DNA of 64,000 nt from Eurosta solidaginis (GCF_040869045.1 NC_090319.1:281639693-281703692), one strand, 5' to 3'; shown: positions 44,801 through 55,770, counted from the stretch's first letter. Notes: generated by a model not told the origin, from the letters alone. Numbers and translations are program-made.

Positions 44801-47800
44801 TTACACAAAAAATCACGATAATAAAAAATGAAAAAAAAAGATTAAAGAGTTATACTTAACTCACAAAAGTTTATCAAACTTCGAAAATTGTTTGCCAATA
44901 TTTATAGCTTATTATAAATATTTGGTTCACTCTACACAGTATATTCATACATACATACAAATTAGCAGCAAGTTGAATTTTTTGGTTACAACAGAAAATT
45001 CCTTTCATTAATTTCAAATTAAAGTTACAAATTACATAACATAATTTCGGATTTACTAAACAAACTAAATTGTTTTCAAATAAATATATGGAAGTATCTA
45101 GAGTGATAAATAAATTACGTGCGCGTTAGCATAGCGTAGTGGAATATGCTAAATTTCTTAAAAATTCAATTTTTGTATACTCTGTCTTTTTATCAATAAT
45201 ATTTCGAATTTTCTCTTTTGATATACTTTTTTAGGTTTTGTTTGTTAATTTCTTCGCCTTTTTTTAATTGAAATGATTAATAATTGTTTCGCACCATTTA
45301 GCAATTAATAATTCATTAATTTGAAAAAAATTTGGAAAAATTAGCCATTGTTTTAGATCAAAACGATTAAGTAATGAAAAAAGTTAAATAATTAAAATTA
45401 ATCCAATCTTATGAATAAAAATGGATGCGTGAGTGGGTGTGTGTGTGTGTGTGTCCTAAATTCGTTCAAAGTACTCGACCCGTCTTCACAAATTTTACAG
45501 GGTAGTTCCACGTGGTTAGATATATATGTAGATGTAAGGCTCGATAACCTCCGAAGATATTTTAGGCCGAGCTTCTATTCCAATTTGCGTCGTGCTTCTG
45601 TTTTAGTTTTTCCTACAAATTGGCGGAACGGCACCTACATGTTTTACGCCGACACCGAACGGTATATGCAAGGCAGTTGCGTTTTCACTGAGAAGTTTTT
45701 CATGACAGAAATGCACTCGGAGTGTTTGCCAGACACTGCCGAGGGGTGACCCCGCTTAGAAAAATTTTCTTTTCATTAAAAGAACTTGTTTCTAGAATTT
45801 TGATGTTGCTTTGCCCGGGGCGTGAACCGAGGATCTTCGGTGTGGTAGGCGGAGCACGCTACCATCTCACCACGGCGCCCGCCAAGTTTCCCGTGGTTAC
45901 CCGGCATTTTTATGGCTATATATAATTTTGGAAAAGTGAGCGATCCCACGCCCCAAGGCAATATAAATTAAATTTTACCGAAAATCCAAGTCTGTTTGCC
46001 ACGAACTATTGATAATTAAGTATATGCACTCTATATAATAATCTGTACAGAATTTTGGAAAAGTGAGCGGTGCCACGCCCATATATATGAGGATGTATGT
46101 GTATAGTACTAATTAAGCTGATTTTATTAAAAAAAGCCGATGATTTGTTGTGCATATTTAGGTTTACCGCTAGCTCGCATATATGTATTTTTAGTTGGAG
46201 CATTGACATGAATAACCCTGTGCCAAGCAGGAGGAAAAATACTTCCTACGAAAGAGTACATCTAGAGAACATGGCGAAACCATGTAATGAATGATATGTA
46301 AAATTCATGCGATTTTAACACATCATTCATTACATTGTTTCGACATTTTATTTTTCGATATTTTAATTTTCAACATTTTCTTTTTCGAAATTTTTTTTTT
46401 CGCCATTTTTAGTTTCGACATTTAAATTTTCAACATATCGTACCAGACCTCAGTAATCTCTGTTGCATGTATGTAAATTTGAACACAAATTTAAAACAAA
46501 CCACGCGGAGCCCTCTATGTAAGCTTTTCTAAAGTTTTCAAATTCAATTTCCAATGCAACATTCGCGGAAATCTTTACATTCACTTTTAGTATGATTATT
46601 GAAACCCAAATTCCGACGATATACATATGTATATAGAATATGTTCCCACAAAACTTGAGGCTAGACGTCAATGTAATTTTTCGCTGCTCTCAGAATTAAA
46701 TTTGTTGGTTCTTGTATGTTGGTGATATAACTATTGACAACTATTGACGTAATATTTTAAGCAAATATTTTTTAACTTCAGGCTGGGTGAGGTAGAGACA
46801 TTGGAAGAGGGAGTGAGAGTGTAATTGAGAATGAGTGTGGGTTCGGTAGTGAAATTGCGAACTAGAATGAGAAGAGAGTGGAGATTAAGGAAAAAAAATG
46901 TATTTAAGTAGTAGTCTACTTATTCGACGATATAGAGAAGTAAGGGAGGCTCACTTTTCAAATATAGGGCAAGACAACGGCTGCCGGCAATGCTAGTAAT
47001 AAATTATAATCTAACAATTATTACATTAAATTTAATTATTTGATTATTTACAATTATTATGGTGTGAGAGCAATTTAAAAGTATGTAATAACGGGCTGAT
47101 CACCTGTACCGTAGTAGTGGCGCCGTGGTAGTTGTTTATGATGCTGTCGCTTCCCTGCAAAAATCGTTGGATCATGTGGTCTACTTGTGTCATACTGGAG
47201 TACTCCATGGATTACTCTGATACAATGCTGAGCTGGAGTATATGGTACAGCCCTAGGACATCGCAATGTTAATTGGACCACATTTTTTGTATGAATTGTG
47301 GTTAATTTTGGAGGAGCACTCGCTTGGTCCATAGCGAGTACTCCATAAATGCATGCATGGAGTACTCGCGATTTTTGCAGGGTTCAAAATGTTGCTCTTT
47401 CATTGTTCATGATCAGTTCATTTAGTTTCAGCCCGTTATTACGGCTTCTTCGATGGGTATATTGGCGCCAATTGGTCACATCAAGGGAATTTAAATCGTT
47501 TTTCACTTAGTCCTTTCAGAGGAGTATTTCAGGTTGAGTCACCAATAAATGATGCAAATAGACAACTTTGCCAGGGTCTAAACACACTGCATAAAGTATT
47601 TAGAAAAATCTCTTAGTTACAAACTCAAACGAGCTGAAAACAGACTTTAGATGTTTGAATTCGACATAAACAATTTTTGTTATAACTCAGTTTTGCCATA
47701 TCTACAGAAGCAGTTTTCTTGGAATAAGCGTCAAAAGCTCTTATCAATTTTAATGAAAAATGCTACGATCAGTTTACAATTTTTTATATACATACATATA

Positions 47801-50800
47801 TATGCACATCGCGAGGTTGGTGACCGATAGCAAGATCGAATGGGCGGTGAAGACGTTCTCTAAGTTTAAATCGCCGGGCCCAGATGGTATTTTCTCAGCC
47901 ATGCTGCAAATTTCAAGTAGAGCAGTCATGGAATAGCTTAAAATAATATTCGATGGGTGCATGAGATTGAATCATGTACCGCAATCTTGGAGAACTGCTC
48001 GCGTAGCTTTCCTACCAAAGGCGGGGAAGATCAGCCATATGTATCCCAAATACCACAGGCCCATTAACTTAACATCATTTCTGCTCAAAACCTTTGAGAG
48101 ACTGATAGATGTGTACATAAAGTCCAACATGGATGAAAAACTGCTCTCCACAATACAACATGCGTACACCAAAGTTATGTCGGTAGACACTGCACTGCAT
48201 ATGGTGGTAATACATATAGAGAAAGCCTTGGAAAATAAGTAGTATGCTCTAGGAGTATTCTTAGACATTGGCGGTGCTTTCAACAATGTTTATAAAGAGG
48301 CGCTCATGGATGGTCTTAACTATATTAAAGTAAATCCAGCCATAACCAGATGGATCGGCTGCATGTTAAACTGCAGGAAGATTACTTCACAATGAGGATT
48401 GTATGAGGCCACGAAATCAGGGTCAGGGGCACGCCGCAGGGTGGGGTTTATCACCTCTGCTGTGGACTCTGGTTATCGACCAACTGCTCAGGCGGTTCGA
48501 TGAGGGACTCGTCAAAATTACGGCTTACGTTGCAATTGTGATAATTCATACCTGGGCATCTAATATTGGGTTTACAGCTAACGCAGAGAAGACGAATACG
48601 GCGTTGTTTACTAAGAGGTACAGTGTTCCAAATTGGACCAGACCTAAGTAAGGAGAGGTGACACTGTAGGAGAAACCTTGCACAAAATATCTAGGAATCA
48701 TCTTAGACAGTAAGTTGTCGTGGAAGCTCAACATGGAGGAGAGAGTGACGAAGGCGGCACTTTATGCATGTTAAAAAATGCTAGGGTGTATGTGGGGTTT
48801 ATCACCTTCTCTCCCTCATTGGGCATTTACAGCGATTGTAAACTCTATCTTATATCAAGGAGTCCTAGTTTGGTGAACAGCCACGTAAATAAGGAGGGCT
48901 ATGCAGACTATCATAGCTTAGCACTGTATGCTATTCTGCACATTCCATCTGTAGACCTGATTGCAAAGAACATAGCGTTAACAACTGCGCGGTGCCTCGG
49001 GGCAGCTTGAACGCAGACCATACGGCCATAGTAGTATCTGCGGTATACTGTGCTGATCCGGAAATAAACAGATCCTATAAGCTTCCAGATCACTGTAGTG
49101 TCTTTCAGGCGGTCAGTGATAGCAGACGTAGGAAGTGCGTTTTGGAGGAGGAACCTATCGAGCACCTTTTGTGCTCGTGCCTTGCACTTGCCAGGCTAAG
49201 ACTGCAGCTATTAGAAGCAGCAGGTGGCATAGGTCCTAGAAAGCTTCTAGTATTTGCCAAGATGGCGGAGATAGTTTATAACATAGGTCCTGGTTTTTGA
49301 TAAGGATTTTCAGTTTGGTCGTTAAACAAACTTTTGGTAGAACTATGAGTCCATTCAGTATATGTGAGGACCTCCAGGACTACAGAGTTTTCACCGAGAA
49401 GCTTTTCGTGGTAGATATACGTACGGAGTCTTTGCCAAATCACTTTCGACGTGCGACAGTGCTTAGACAATTTTTTTTTTCTAATTGAAAAAACTTTTTT
49501 CTAACTTTTGGATGTTACTTTGCCCGGCAGTTGAACCCAGGACCTTCAATGTGGTAAGCGGAGCACGCTACCACCTCACCACGGCAGCCGACGAAGAAAG
49601 CGATACCTTTTCCCAATTAAGTACACGAGCTATACGAACCTACAATATATCGAAATTGAAAATGAGCGAAATCAGATTTTAACCACGAAAATTAAAAAAA
49701 ATGGATGGAAACAGGATTAAATTGAGATAAGAGTGTTATAGACGTTGGTCCCACATTGCATTTGAGAAGATGGTTGGCGTCATGTGGAGACACGTTACAA
49801 GCAGTTTGGTATGTTGATGCTGATTCTAGATAAGTAAGAGTTTAGCCTATTGCTTTCCTCAACTGCTTGTTAAGGGTATTTGTCAATTGTTGATATAGTA
49901 ATTTTACGACTTTTTGTGGCTGTCTCTGAGGGTCTTTTTGTACTCCTTTTGGGTGTTTTTTGCCTTGCCCCAAGTGGTGTCGGCAAGCGACTTGGGGATC
50001 TTGTTGCGGCTCTGAACTTTAGGGTGTATGACAATCCGTAGGTAGTAACGTGGATGTCCAATATGAACATAATTAATAATTTTTAATATTATAAAAATTA
50101 ATAATTAACCTCTATTATTTAATAAAATTGAAAATAATTAATAATTTTAAAATTTTTAATAAAAATCAATTTCATAATAAAATATAAAATAAAAACGATT
50201 AATAATTCTAAGAATCTAAACTTTTTTTCTAATAAAATAAAATAATTTATTTTAATTTTCAAAATTTATTATTTAATATAGATAAATAACTGTATTCAAT
50301 AATTTAAATTAAATTTTCATTTATAAATTATCTTCAATTTGTTACTTTTTAGAAGTATTTAAAGCATTACATTTATTGATTGTTCACAACTTTTAGTTTT
50401 TATTAGCTACGGTGTCTGCAACTCTCCATTCAAACTGCGGGGTCATTGTGTCCCCTTAGCGGAGTGCCCCACTCTATATAATTTGGTGACAGTTAGTAAT
50501 GTAACCGATCATGTTATTCAGTTACTGCGTCAAAGTTACTGCGGTGTTGACACCAATGCAACAATGGGACTGCAAAAAACTCGTGTAAGTATAAGTTCTT
50601 AAGTTGGATATTAACATTGAGTAAAGTTCACAATTTTAGGTTTGCTGTCCAGATAATCAAAATGCAGAAAACTCAGATGAATCGGGAAAAATGTTACCAC
50701 CACCTGGCATATGTGGAGTAACTTTCTTTACACGTATTTTGGGTGGTGTTGAAACACAGCTGGGCGAGTATCCCTGGTCGGCATTGATAAAGTATCAGAG

Positions 50801-53800
50801 GCGTGAGTATAAGAAAAAATTGTACAAAGGACTTACTTATGAAGAGGTTGTTCAGTAGAACTCAAGTGGCGCCCCATGGTTTTGTCAATTCAGAATGGAT
50901 CAATAATTTGCATTCCAATAAAGATGAGGAAAGGGATATTATATGATACGACTACTCCAGAATTTCAACCCTTTCAGGTTGCCAGCGCAATATATAGCTT
51001 CTCCAAACTCAATTATCAACCTCACCTATCCGCGGCGAATCCTGTTTCACTAACAGACGAGACTCTGGCGACCCCAAGGTCATCATGGAATTTGGGGGTG
51101 GGGAGGGAGGGATGGTCTGAAGGTTTAATGTGGCCATATAAATCGTTCCCGAGGTGGTCGGGCTAGCACCTTAATGGTGTTGTGTTACCGGAGCGTACCT
51201 GATCTGTATCCGGCAAAGGACCATCACATCGATAACACTCCCAAAGCCTTCAAGGAGCAACCTAATAGCTACAACAACAAAAATAACAACCGCACTTGTT
51301 ACTTCAGATCGAGTGACTGAATTATTTATAGCAGGATCTCATAGGCATCCTTAGTTGCCTGCTGGCATGTCCCTGTTGGAAAAAATTCAGCAGGAACTGT
51401 TTTTCAGCATTTCATTATGCTCTTTAATATTGTGAACTTCTGCCTTACTCTGTAAGCCGTGTTCAGACGTTTTGGTGGGTCTGCACCTTTTTCTGCTAGG
51501 TATTTCGAAAAGCTGGCTTCCCAGGCTTTACTAGCTGTATTATACTTGCCTCTTGGCATTTTTTAATAATGACAAGTTGAAGACATGTTTTAAAGGGAGA
51601 TAATTCCCAAGGTGTTAAGGGATTAACTTCATGGGCCCCCAGCGGGTTAGGGGGTCAGAATATACCCGCGGTAGGTATACCTGTCGTAAGAGGCAACTAA
51701 AATACCAGATTCAAAGGGCTGTGTAGCGCAACCGTTTCAGGTTGCCAGCCCAAAACCCAATTGTCAATCTCACCTATCCGCGGCGAATCCTGTTTCACTA
51801 ACAGATGAGGCTCTGGCGAACCCAAGCTCCTCATGGAATTTGGAGGTGGGGAGGAAGGGACTGCCTGAAGGTTTAATGTGGCCATATAAATCGTTCCCGA
51901 GATGGTCGGGCTAGTACCTTAATGGTGCTGTGTTACCGGAGCGTACCGGATCTGTATCCGGCAAAGGACCATCACATCGATAACACTCCCCAAAGCCTTC
52001 GGGGAGAAATCTTATCGCTACAACAACAACAACAACATTAACTTCATGGATGGCTTCGTTGTTGTTGTTGTTGTAGCAATGCTCGCCCCACCTAATAGCC
52101 GCGACCGATCACAAATTGTCATCAATATCTTCTAACGGGAGTCCAAGGAAACTTGCCGTTTCAACAGGGGTGGACCATAAGGAAAGGGGTGTTAGAGGCG
52201 TTGGTTCCACATTACAATTGAAGAGATGGTTGGTGTCATGTGGGGACACGTTGCAAGCGGGGCATACATTTTGTATGTCGGGGTTGATTCTGGATAGGTA
52301 AGAGTTTAACCTGTTACAGTATCCAGAACGAAGTTGAGCAAGAGTGACATGCGTTTCCCGGGGGAGTATGCGTTCCTCTTCCGCAAGTTTTGGATAATTT
52401 TCGGTAAGCACTGGATTCACCGGGAAATTCCCGGCATAAAGGTCCGACGCCTGTTTATGGAGTTCGCCAAGCACCTGCTTGTGTTTTTCCACTTCATACG
52501 GCTGGGTTCTCAGTTGCCGTATTTCCTCAAAATGCTTACGGAGATGACTCCTTAAGCCCCTAGGCGGTGCTGGTTCATCAATCAGATGTCTGTTGGGATG
52601 CCCAGGTTTCTGGTTATTCAACAGGAACTGTTTGGTCAGCATCTCATTTCTCTCCCTGATGGGGAGTATTCTCGCCTCATTATGCAGATGGTGTTCTGGG
52701 GACATAAGAAGACAGCCCGTGGCGATTCTGAGAGCAGTATTTTGGCAAGCCTGTAGTTTCTTCCAGTGGGTGATTTTTAGGCTTGGCGACCATATGGGTA
52801 GCGTAGCACGTAATCGGCTGGCTAATTGCTTTGTATGTAGTCATGAGCGTTTCTTTATCTTTTCCCCAAGTACTGCCAGCAAGGGATTTGAGGATTTTGT
52901 TACGGCTTTGAATTCTCGGAACAATTGTGGCTGCGTGCTCACCAAAATTTAGACCCTGATCAAACGTCACACCCAAGATTTTGGGGTGTAGGACAGTCGG
53001 TAGCGTAGTGCCATCGACGTGGATGTTCAAAATGGTCGACATTTGGGGCGTCCATGTTGTAAATAAGGTCGCGGAAGATTTAGTCGGTGATAATGCCAGG
53101 TTTCGCGAGGCGAAAAAACTGGAGAGATCAGGGAGGTAGCCGTTTATTTTATTGCATAGCGCATCGATCTTTGGGCCTGGGCCTGTGGCCATTATTGTGC
53201 AGTCATCGGCGTAGGAAACGATTGTGACTCCTTCCGGTGGTGAAGGTAGCTTAGATATGTAGAAATTAAACAAAAGTGGTGATAGGACACCACCAGTGTG
53301 ACCCCATCTGGATGGCTTCGTCAAGCTCTGCGGTTATGAAGGTAATAAGTGCAGTACTGTTTTAATGTTTGTGCGCCGGTTTTGAACTTGTTTTATCAGC
53401 ACCAGCAAGGAGATTGTAACTCTTGAGATGCTCCTTCCATTTAACTCGCTTGTGTTGGTCTACAAGCTGTCTGATTTTCCAGTTTAGCTCTCATATTCAT
53501 TCCGAAATTTTAATAGAAAAACCCAGCATTCAGAATATGGCATTCAAAAATTACAGCAATATTGCGACAATATTACTTCAGTCATTAATAAAGATGACGC
53601 AGGTGATAGTATTTTGTTTACACTCAGCTGACGTATATACATACATATGGGACATGGAACATTTTTATGTAGATTTTCAACATTGCATTCAAGCTTTGAC
53701 AAGGAACGTAATGCTTCGTTATTAAAAGAAACACCATATGTACCTTAGGTTAGGTTGAACTTGCCGGTCAATAAAGACCTATATACCGTAACTCTATATA

Positions 53801-54559
53801 TAAATTTTATATTAATCCCTCTTCACAGCTTACAACGCCTCAGCACTCAGCTGCGCGGGTGTACTCATCAATACACGTTATGTTCTTAGCGCAGCGCATT
53901 GCCTACGTAACCCAAATATACCAAAATCATGGAAAATTGAGAGCGTAAGACTTGGCGAATGGAATATTAGCTCGAATCCGGATTGTGAAAAGACCGCTGA
54001 TGGAAAATCTCGTTGTGCAGATCCATATGTTGAAATGAAAATCGAACGTATCACTGTTCACGACAAATATATACCACGTTCACAATCTGAATTCTATGAT
54101 ATTGCACTCATACGATTAGCGGAAAGTGTTATATATACAGACACAATACGTCCCATTTGTTTACCAAACACAAACGAGTTGCGTCAAATGACATTTGAAA
54201 ATGAGTACGCAGATGTAGCTGGCTGGGGTCGTACGGAAGTGAGCTCCTACAGTACTGTAAAAAAGAAAATTTCACTACTAATTTGGCATACCAATGCGTG
54301 TAGGGAGAAATTTGAAAGTATTGGTATACCAGTGAATCGTGATCTACAGTTATGTGCTGGTGGGCAACCGCAGCAGGATACATGTCAAGGTGATTCTGGT
54401 GCACCGTTAACTATGCGTAGTCGTGATATGAATGCACCATATTTCGTTGTAGGCATTGTGTCATTTGGTATGCAACCGTGCGGTTTAGAATCTTGGCCAG
54501 GCATTTACACGCGTGTCACATATTTTATTGATTGGATTATAAAAAATTTGGACGATTGA
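38823..54559 (+). CDS. CLIP-domain trypsin-like serine protease 2
   Basis: Exons 38823-38889 (predicted), 50397-50584, 50640-50802 and 53829-54559 (1,149 nt, 382 residues). Exon 1 encodes a typical signal peptide, ESIISVLIVLYVLTVNA. The CLIP domain follows (SYGVC, GHC, AEC, SYC, VCCP) and a short linker to the activation site FFTR-ILGG. The protease domain has LSAAHC, YDIALIRL and QGDSGAPL. Asp in QQDTCQGDSG predicts trypsin-like cleavage. Odd: Ala replaces the second Gly in GDSGGP. Intron phases 1, 0, 1 match protease 1, so the two are paralogues. Exon 1 lies 11.5 kb upstream across repeats; it fits in phase and content but needs RNA evidence. Exons 2-4 are firm. Confidence 0.88.
38932..39192. 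mobile_element. MITE, 261 bp, 8-bp target duplication
   Basis: Inverted ends TATGGCTCAATTATATGGTT and (complement) CATGGTTCAACTATATGGTT. GATCAACT flanks both sides (38924-38931, 39193-39200). An 8-bp site suggests hAT- or P-type mobilization. It lies ~40 bp after exon 1 of protease 2. Confidence 0.85.
39201..39891. other. Noncoding sequence
   Basis: No recognised gene or repeat. Part of the long first intron of protease 2 if exon 1 is right. Confidence 0.4.
40645..41990 (-). pseudogene. hAT transposase remnant
   Basis: Order: BED/TTF-like finger (41804-41986: CKCIACDKSMNCSKSELVKH, then HKEK), a spacer helix (41576-41776), the catalytic Asp region MIDESTDIASKKHMCVLVRF (41451-41633), and the later region with RPSTTRWLSQ and ILENWDVLVQYF (40645-41241). 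Frameshifts separate all blocks and the C-terminal dimerization end is missing. Confidence 0.85.
42064..42483. mobile_element. Second CCCAACAAACA element, truncated
   Basis: Matches 20022-20450 nearly base for base, then stops with no right TIR. Confidence 0.85.
43038..43281. mobile_element. Twin-primed, 5'-inverted LINE copy
   Basis: A 17-bp duplication AACAAGAGGAGCCTATT (43021-43037 and 43282-43298) flanks it. 43040-43122 equals the first ~80 nt of the LINE in antisense, ending at the RNA 5' end. 43123-43281 is the last ~160 nt in sense, ending in (CAA)n. The ~4 kb between is lost. Confidence 0.93.
43299..44379. other. Noncoding, one GC-rich patch
   Basis: 43560-43860 is GC-richer with a short palindrome at 43572-43600. 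No protein family recognised. The remainder is AT-rich. Confidence 0.4.
44391..46446. mobile_element. TIR element with TGTCGAAAA subterminal repeats
   Basis: ACCTCAGTAAT(CT) flanks both sides (44380-44392, 46447-46459). Inverted ends share CTGG...GTACGATATGTCGAAAA. Many TCGAAAA-type motifs lie in both subterminal regions, and a hairpin at 46275-46335 near the right end. The 9-13 bp target site suggests a Mutator- or foldback-type element. It hosts a SINE. No transposase. Confidence 0.7.
45538..45884 (-). repeat. tRNA-derived SINE, most complete copy
   Basis: The tRNA-like head on the minus strand (45884-45825) has A-box TGGTGAGATGG and B-box CGGTTCACGCCCC. The body continues through CGGGGTCACCCCTCGGC, CAAACACTCCGAGTGCATTT and GTGCCGTTCCGCCAATTTG, ending GGAGGTTATCGAGCC. 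Other copies: 16712, 49367, 55575, 15846 and perhaps 38440. It would be moved by a LINE partner. Confidence 0.85.
46460..46779. other. Noncoding sequence
   Basis: No feature recognised. Confidence 0.4.
46780..46996 (-). repeat. Helentron-like 5' fragment
   Basis: Minus strand starts CTAGCATTGCCGGCAGCCGT followed by a pyrimidine-rich tract, like the elements at 30880 and 18897. Confidence 0.7.
47153..47382. mobile_element. MITE, 230 bp, CCCTGCAAAAATCG ends
   Basis: Ends CCCTGCAAAAATCG and CGATTTTTGCAGGG are perfectly inverted; GAGTACTCCATG repeats recur inside. The flanks also form an outer inverted pair (TAATAACGGGCTGA and TCAGCCCGTTATTA), so it may sit inside an older inverted repeat. Confidence 0.85.
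47820..49310 (+). pseudogene. I-type LINE relic (RT to C-terminus)
   Basis: Frames in order: FSKFKSPGPDGIFSAML, PQSWRTARVAFLPKAGK, PKYHRPINLTSFLLKTFERL, LGVFLDIGGAFNNV, a decayed TPQGG block (48430), then TARCLG and EPIEHLLCSCLALARLRLQL near the end. Stops and frameshifts are numerous. Same family as 21019-24023. Confidence 0.88.
49367..49591 (-). repeat. tRNA-derived SINE, partial
   Basis: Head at 49591-49520 (GGTGAGGTGGTAGCGTGCTC, GGGTTCAACTGCC); body truncated after ~220 bp. Inserted at the 3' end of the LINE relic. Confidence 0.8.
49735..50065 (-). repeat. Old relic of the (CAA)n-tail LINE
   Basis: GGTTGGCGTCATGTGGAGAC and GATTCTAGATAAGTAAGAGT match 3484-3560; a later block matches 4125-4290. 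Two internal deletions, strongly diverged. Confidence 0.8.
50066..50396. other. Very AT-rich sequence before exon 2 of protease 2
   Basis: Repeated AATAATTAATAATTTTA-type runs. It includes the predicted acceptor AG at 50395-50396. Confidence 0.5.
50968..51290 (+). repeat. (CAA)n-tail SINE-like repeat, 5'-shortened copy
   Basis: Matches 51735-52036 (CCGCGGCGAATCCTGTTTCA, CATATAAATCGTTCCCGAG, GTATCCGGCAAAGGACCATC) and ends GCTACAACAACAAAAATAAC. It lies in intron 3 of protease 2. Confidence 0.88.
51300..51621 (-). repeat. Old relic of the (CAA)n-tail LINE, left piece
   Basis: Two blocks match ~3880-3960 and ~4930-5030 of the full LINE (CAGGAACTGTTTTTCAGCAT, GGCTTCCCAGGCTTTACTAG). The relic resumes at 53322 after two nested insertions. 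Confidence 0.75.
51635..52036 (+). mobile_element. (CAA)n-tail SINE-like element, complete copy
   Basis: 402 bp from GCCCCCAGCGGGTTAGGGGG to a (CAA)n tail, flanked by a 13-bp duplication ATTAACTTCATGG (51622-51634, 52037-52049). No ORF. Its tail GCTACAACAACAACAAC matches the 3' end of the LINE (GCTACAACAACAACAAC), so that LINE may move it. No clear tRNA, 7SL or 5S head was recognised. Confidence 0.9.
52060..53308 (-). mobile_element. 5'-truncated LINE copy with tiny inverted 5' segment
   Basis: Duplication TGGATGGCTTCGT (52047-52059, 53309-53321). The body matches 3316-4555, open for the C-terminal RT region with one frame break near 52800. The last ~14 bases at the 5' side (CAGTGTGACCCCAT) match the LINE's extreme 5' region in inverted orientation. 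Confidence 0.9.
53322..53490 (-). repeat. Old relic of the (CAA)n-tail LINE, right piece
   Basis: AGGAGATTGTAACTCTTGAG and CGCTTGTGTTGGTCTACAAG match 5365-5440 of the full LINE. Continues the relic at 51300. Confidence 0.75.
53491..53828. other. Remainder of protease-2 intron 3
   Basis: Noncoding, ending in TCTTCACAG at the exon-4 acceptor. Confidence 0.6.
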
Positions 54560-55574
54560 TACATACCTATTTATGTAGTTATTATGAGATCTATTAGTGA
54601 AGATTTATTATTATTATTATTATTAGTTGATGGTGGAATGAATACCTGAACTAACTGAATGAGCATTGGTTACTCTGGCCAACAGCTTTCTAGTGGAGAT
54701 TTAAATTAGTGTATATATTTTACAAGCAAAAAAACACAAAGGAGTTTAAATCCGATAATATCCATCTTATTGAAGCTAAATGTTGATAAAGATAATTGTT
54801 CATGAATTAGCGACATGAGAAGCAAAACACATTTTATTTTTATATTAACTGTATGCAGATATAGTCAAGTGGAATAACTTCGTTTTTATAAGCTTTTATT
54901 TAGTTTCACTTGGCTGTTGTTTGTAATCAAATCTTGCAAGTTAAATTTTATAGACTTCCCGGTGTCCGATTGAGCTGAAATTTTGCACGCATGTATAACT
55001 CCGATGACAATGCAATATTACTTTGCGAGAATTCGATTAATTAATCGAAAACAGAGTTATCGGTAAAGATGTGTGCTCACCTTGGCATAAAAGCCTAAGT
55101 CCTCAAGAACGCAGGTAACTTCGCTTTGTTCGTGTTTACGACGAACGTAGAAGTTAGGCTGTTATCGCTAAATGTTGCCTACTTTTCTGCGCACTTGATT
55201 TTGTTTTACGGATTTTTGGCGATGGAATTTTAGCTAAGCGAAAGTTGGAATTTTATTTTAAAACAGAGCAGAGATCTGCAATGAGTAGTTGTAAACTGAA
55301 CGCGGCATAGGCAAAGTCACAATAAAATATGATTTATGTTAGTTAACACTCGAATCGAAGAACTTGACTGTTCCAAAGTTGACTTCGAAGAAACCTTGTA
55401 ATGTTGATGCATTAAAAGAAATGGATAGGATGAGAAACGTTACAAATAACTAAGTAAAGATTACATAACTAATTTAAACAATATTTTACCCTATTAAAAT
55501 TAAAAAAAAAAGATATTTAAATTAAATTTAAGAAAAAAGTTTTACTAAGACCAAGCTTTTATTAAAAAAAAAGG
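54560..55574. other. 3' flank of protease 2
   Basis: AT-rich with an (ATT)n tract at 54608-54625. No clear AATAAA within 100 bases of the stop. 55080-55260 resembles the MITE at 61583-61852 (TTTTTGGCGATGGAATTTTA, AAGCGAAAGTTGGAATT). Confidence 0.5.
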
Positions 55575-55770
55575 TAAGGCGCGATAACCTCCGAAGAGAT
55601 TTTAGGCCGAGCTTCTCTTCCAATTTGCGTCGTGCTTCTTTTTTTAATTTTTCCTACAAATTGGCGGGACGGCGGGGCAGATGAGTTTTCACTGACAGCT
55701 TTTCATGGCAGAAGTACACTCGGAGTGCTTGCCAAATACTGCCGAGGGGCGACCCCGCTTAGAAAATTTT
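55575..55770 (-). repeat. tRNA-derived SINE, tail part
   Basis: GCGATAACCTCCGAAGAGAT through GGGGCGACCCCGCTTAGAAA matches 45543-45770 with deletions; the tRNA-like head is missing. Confidence 0.85.

Noticed and set aside
45436..45455. (GT)n run as a possible regulatory Z-DNA tract
   Set aside because: Short, inside a mobile element, no further support.
45825..45884. Possible tRNA gene (minus strand)
   Set aside because: The head continues into a body shared by several dispersed copies, so it is a SINE.
47075..47332. 85-residue minus-strand ORF
   Set aside because: Lies mostly inside a 230-bp MITE; no conserved features.
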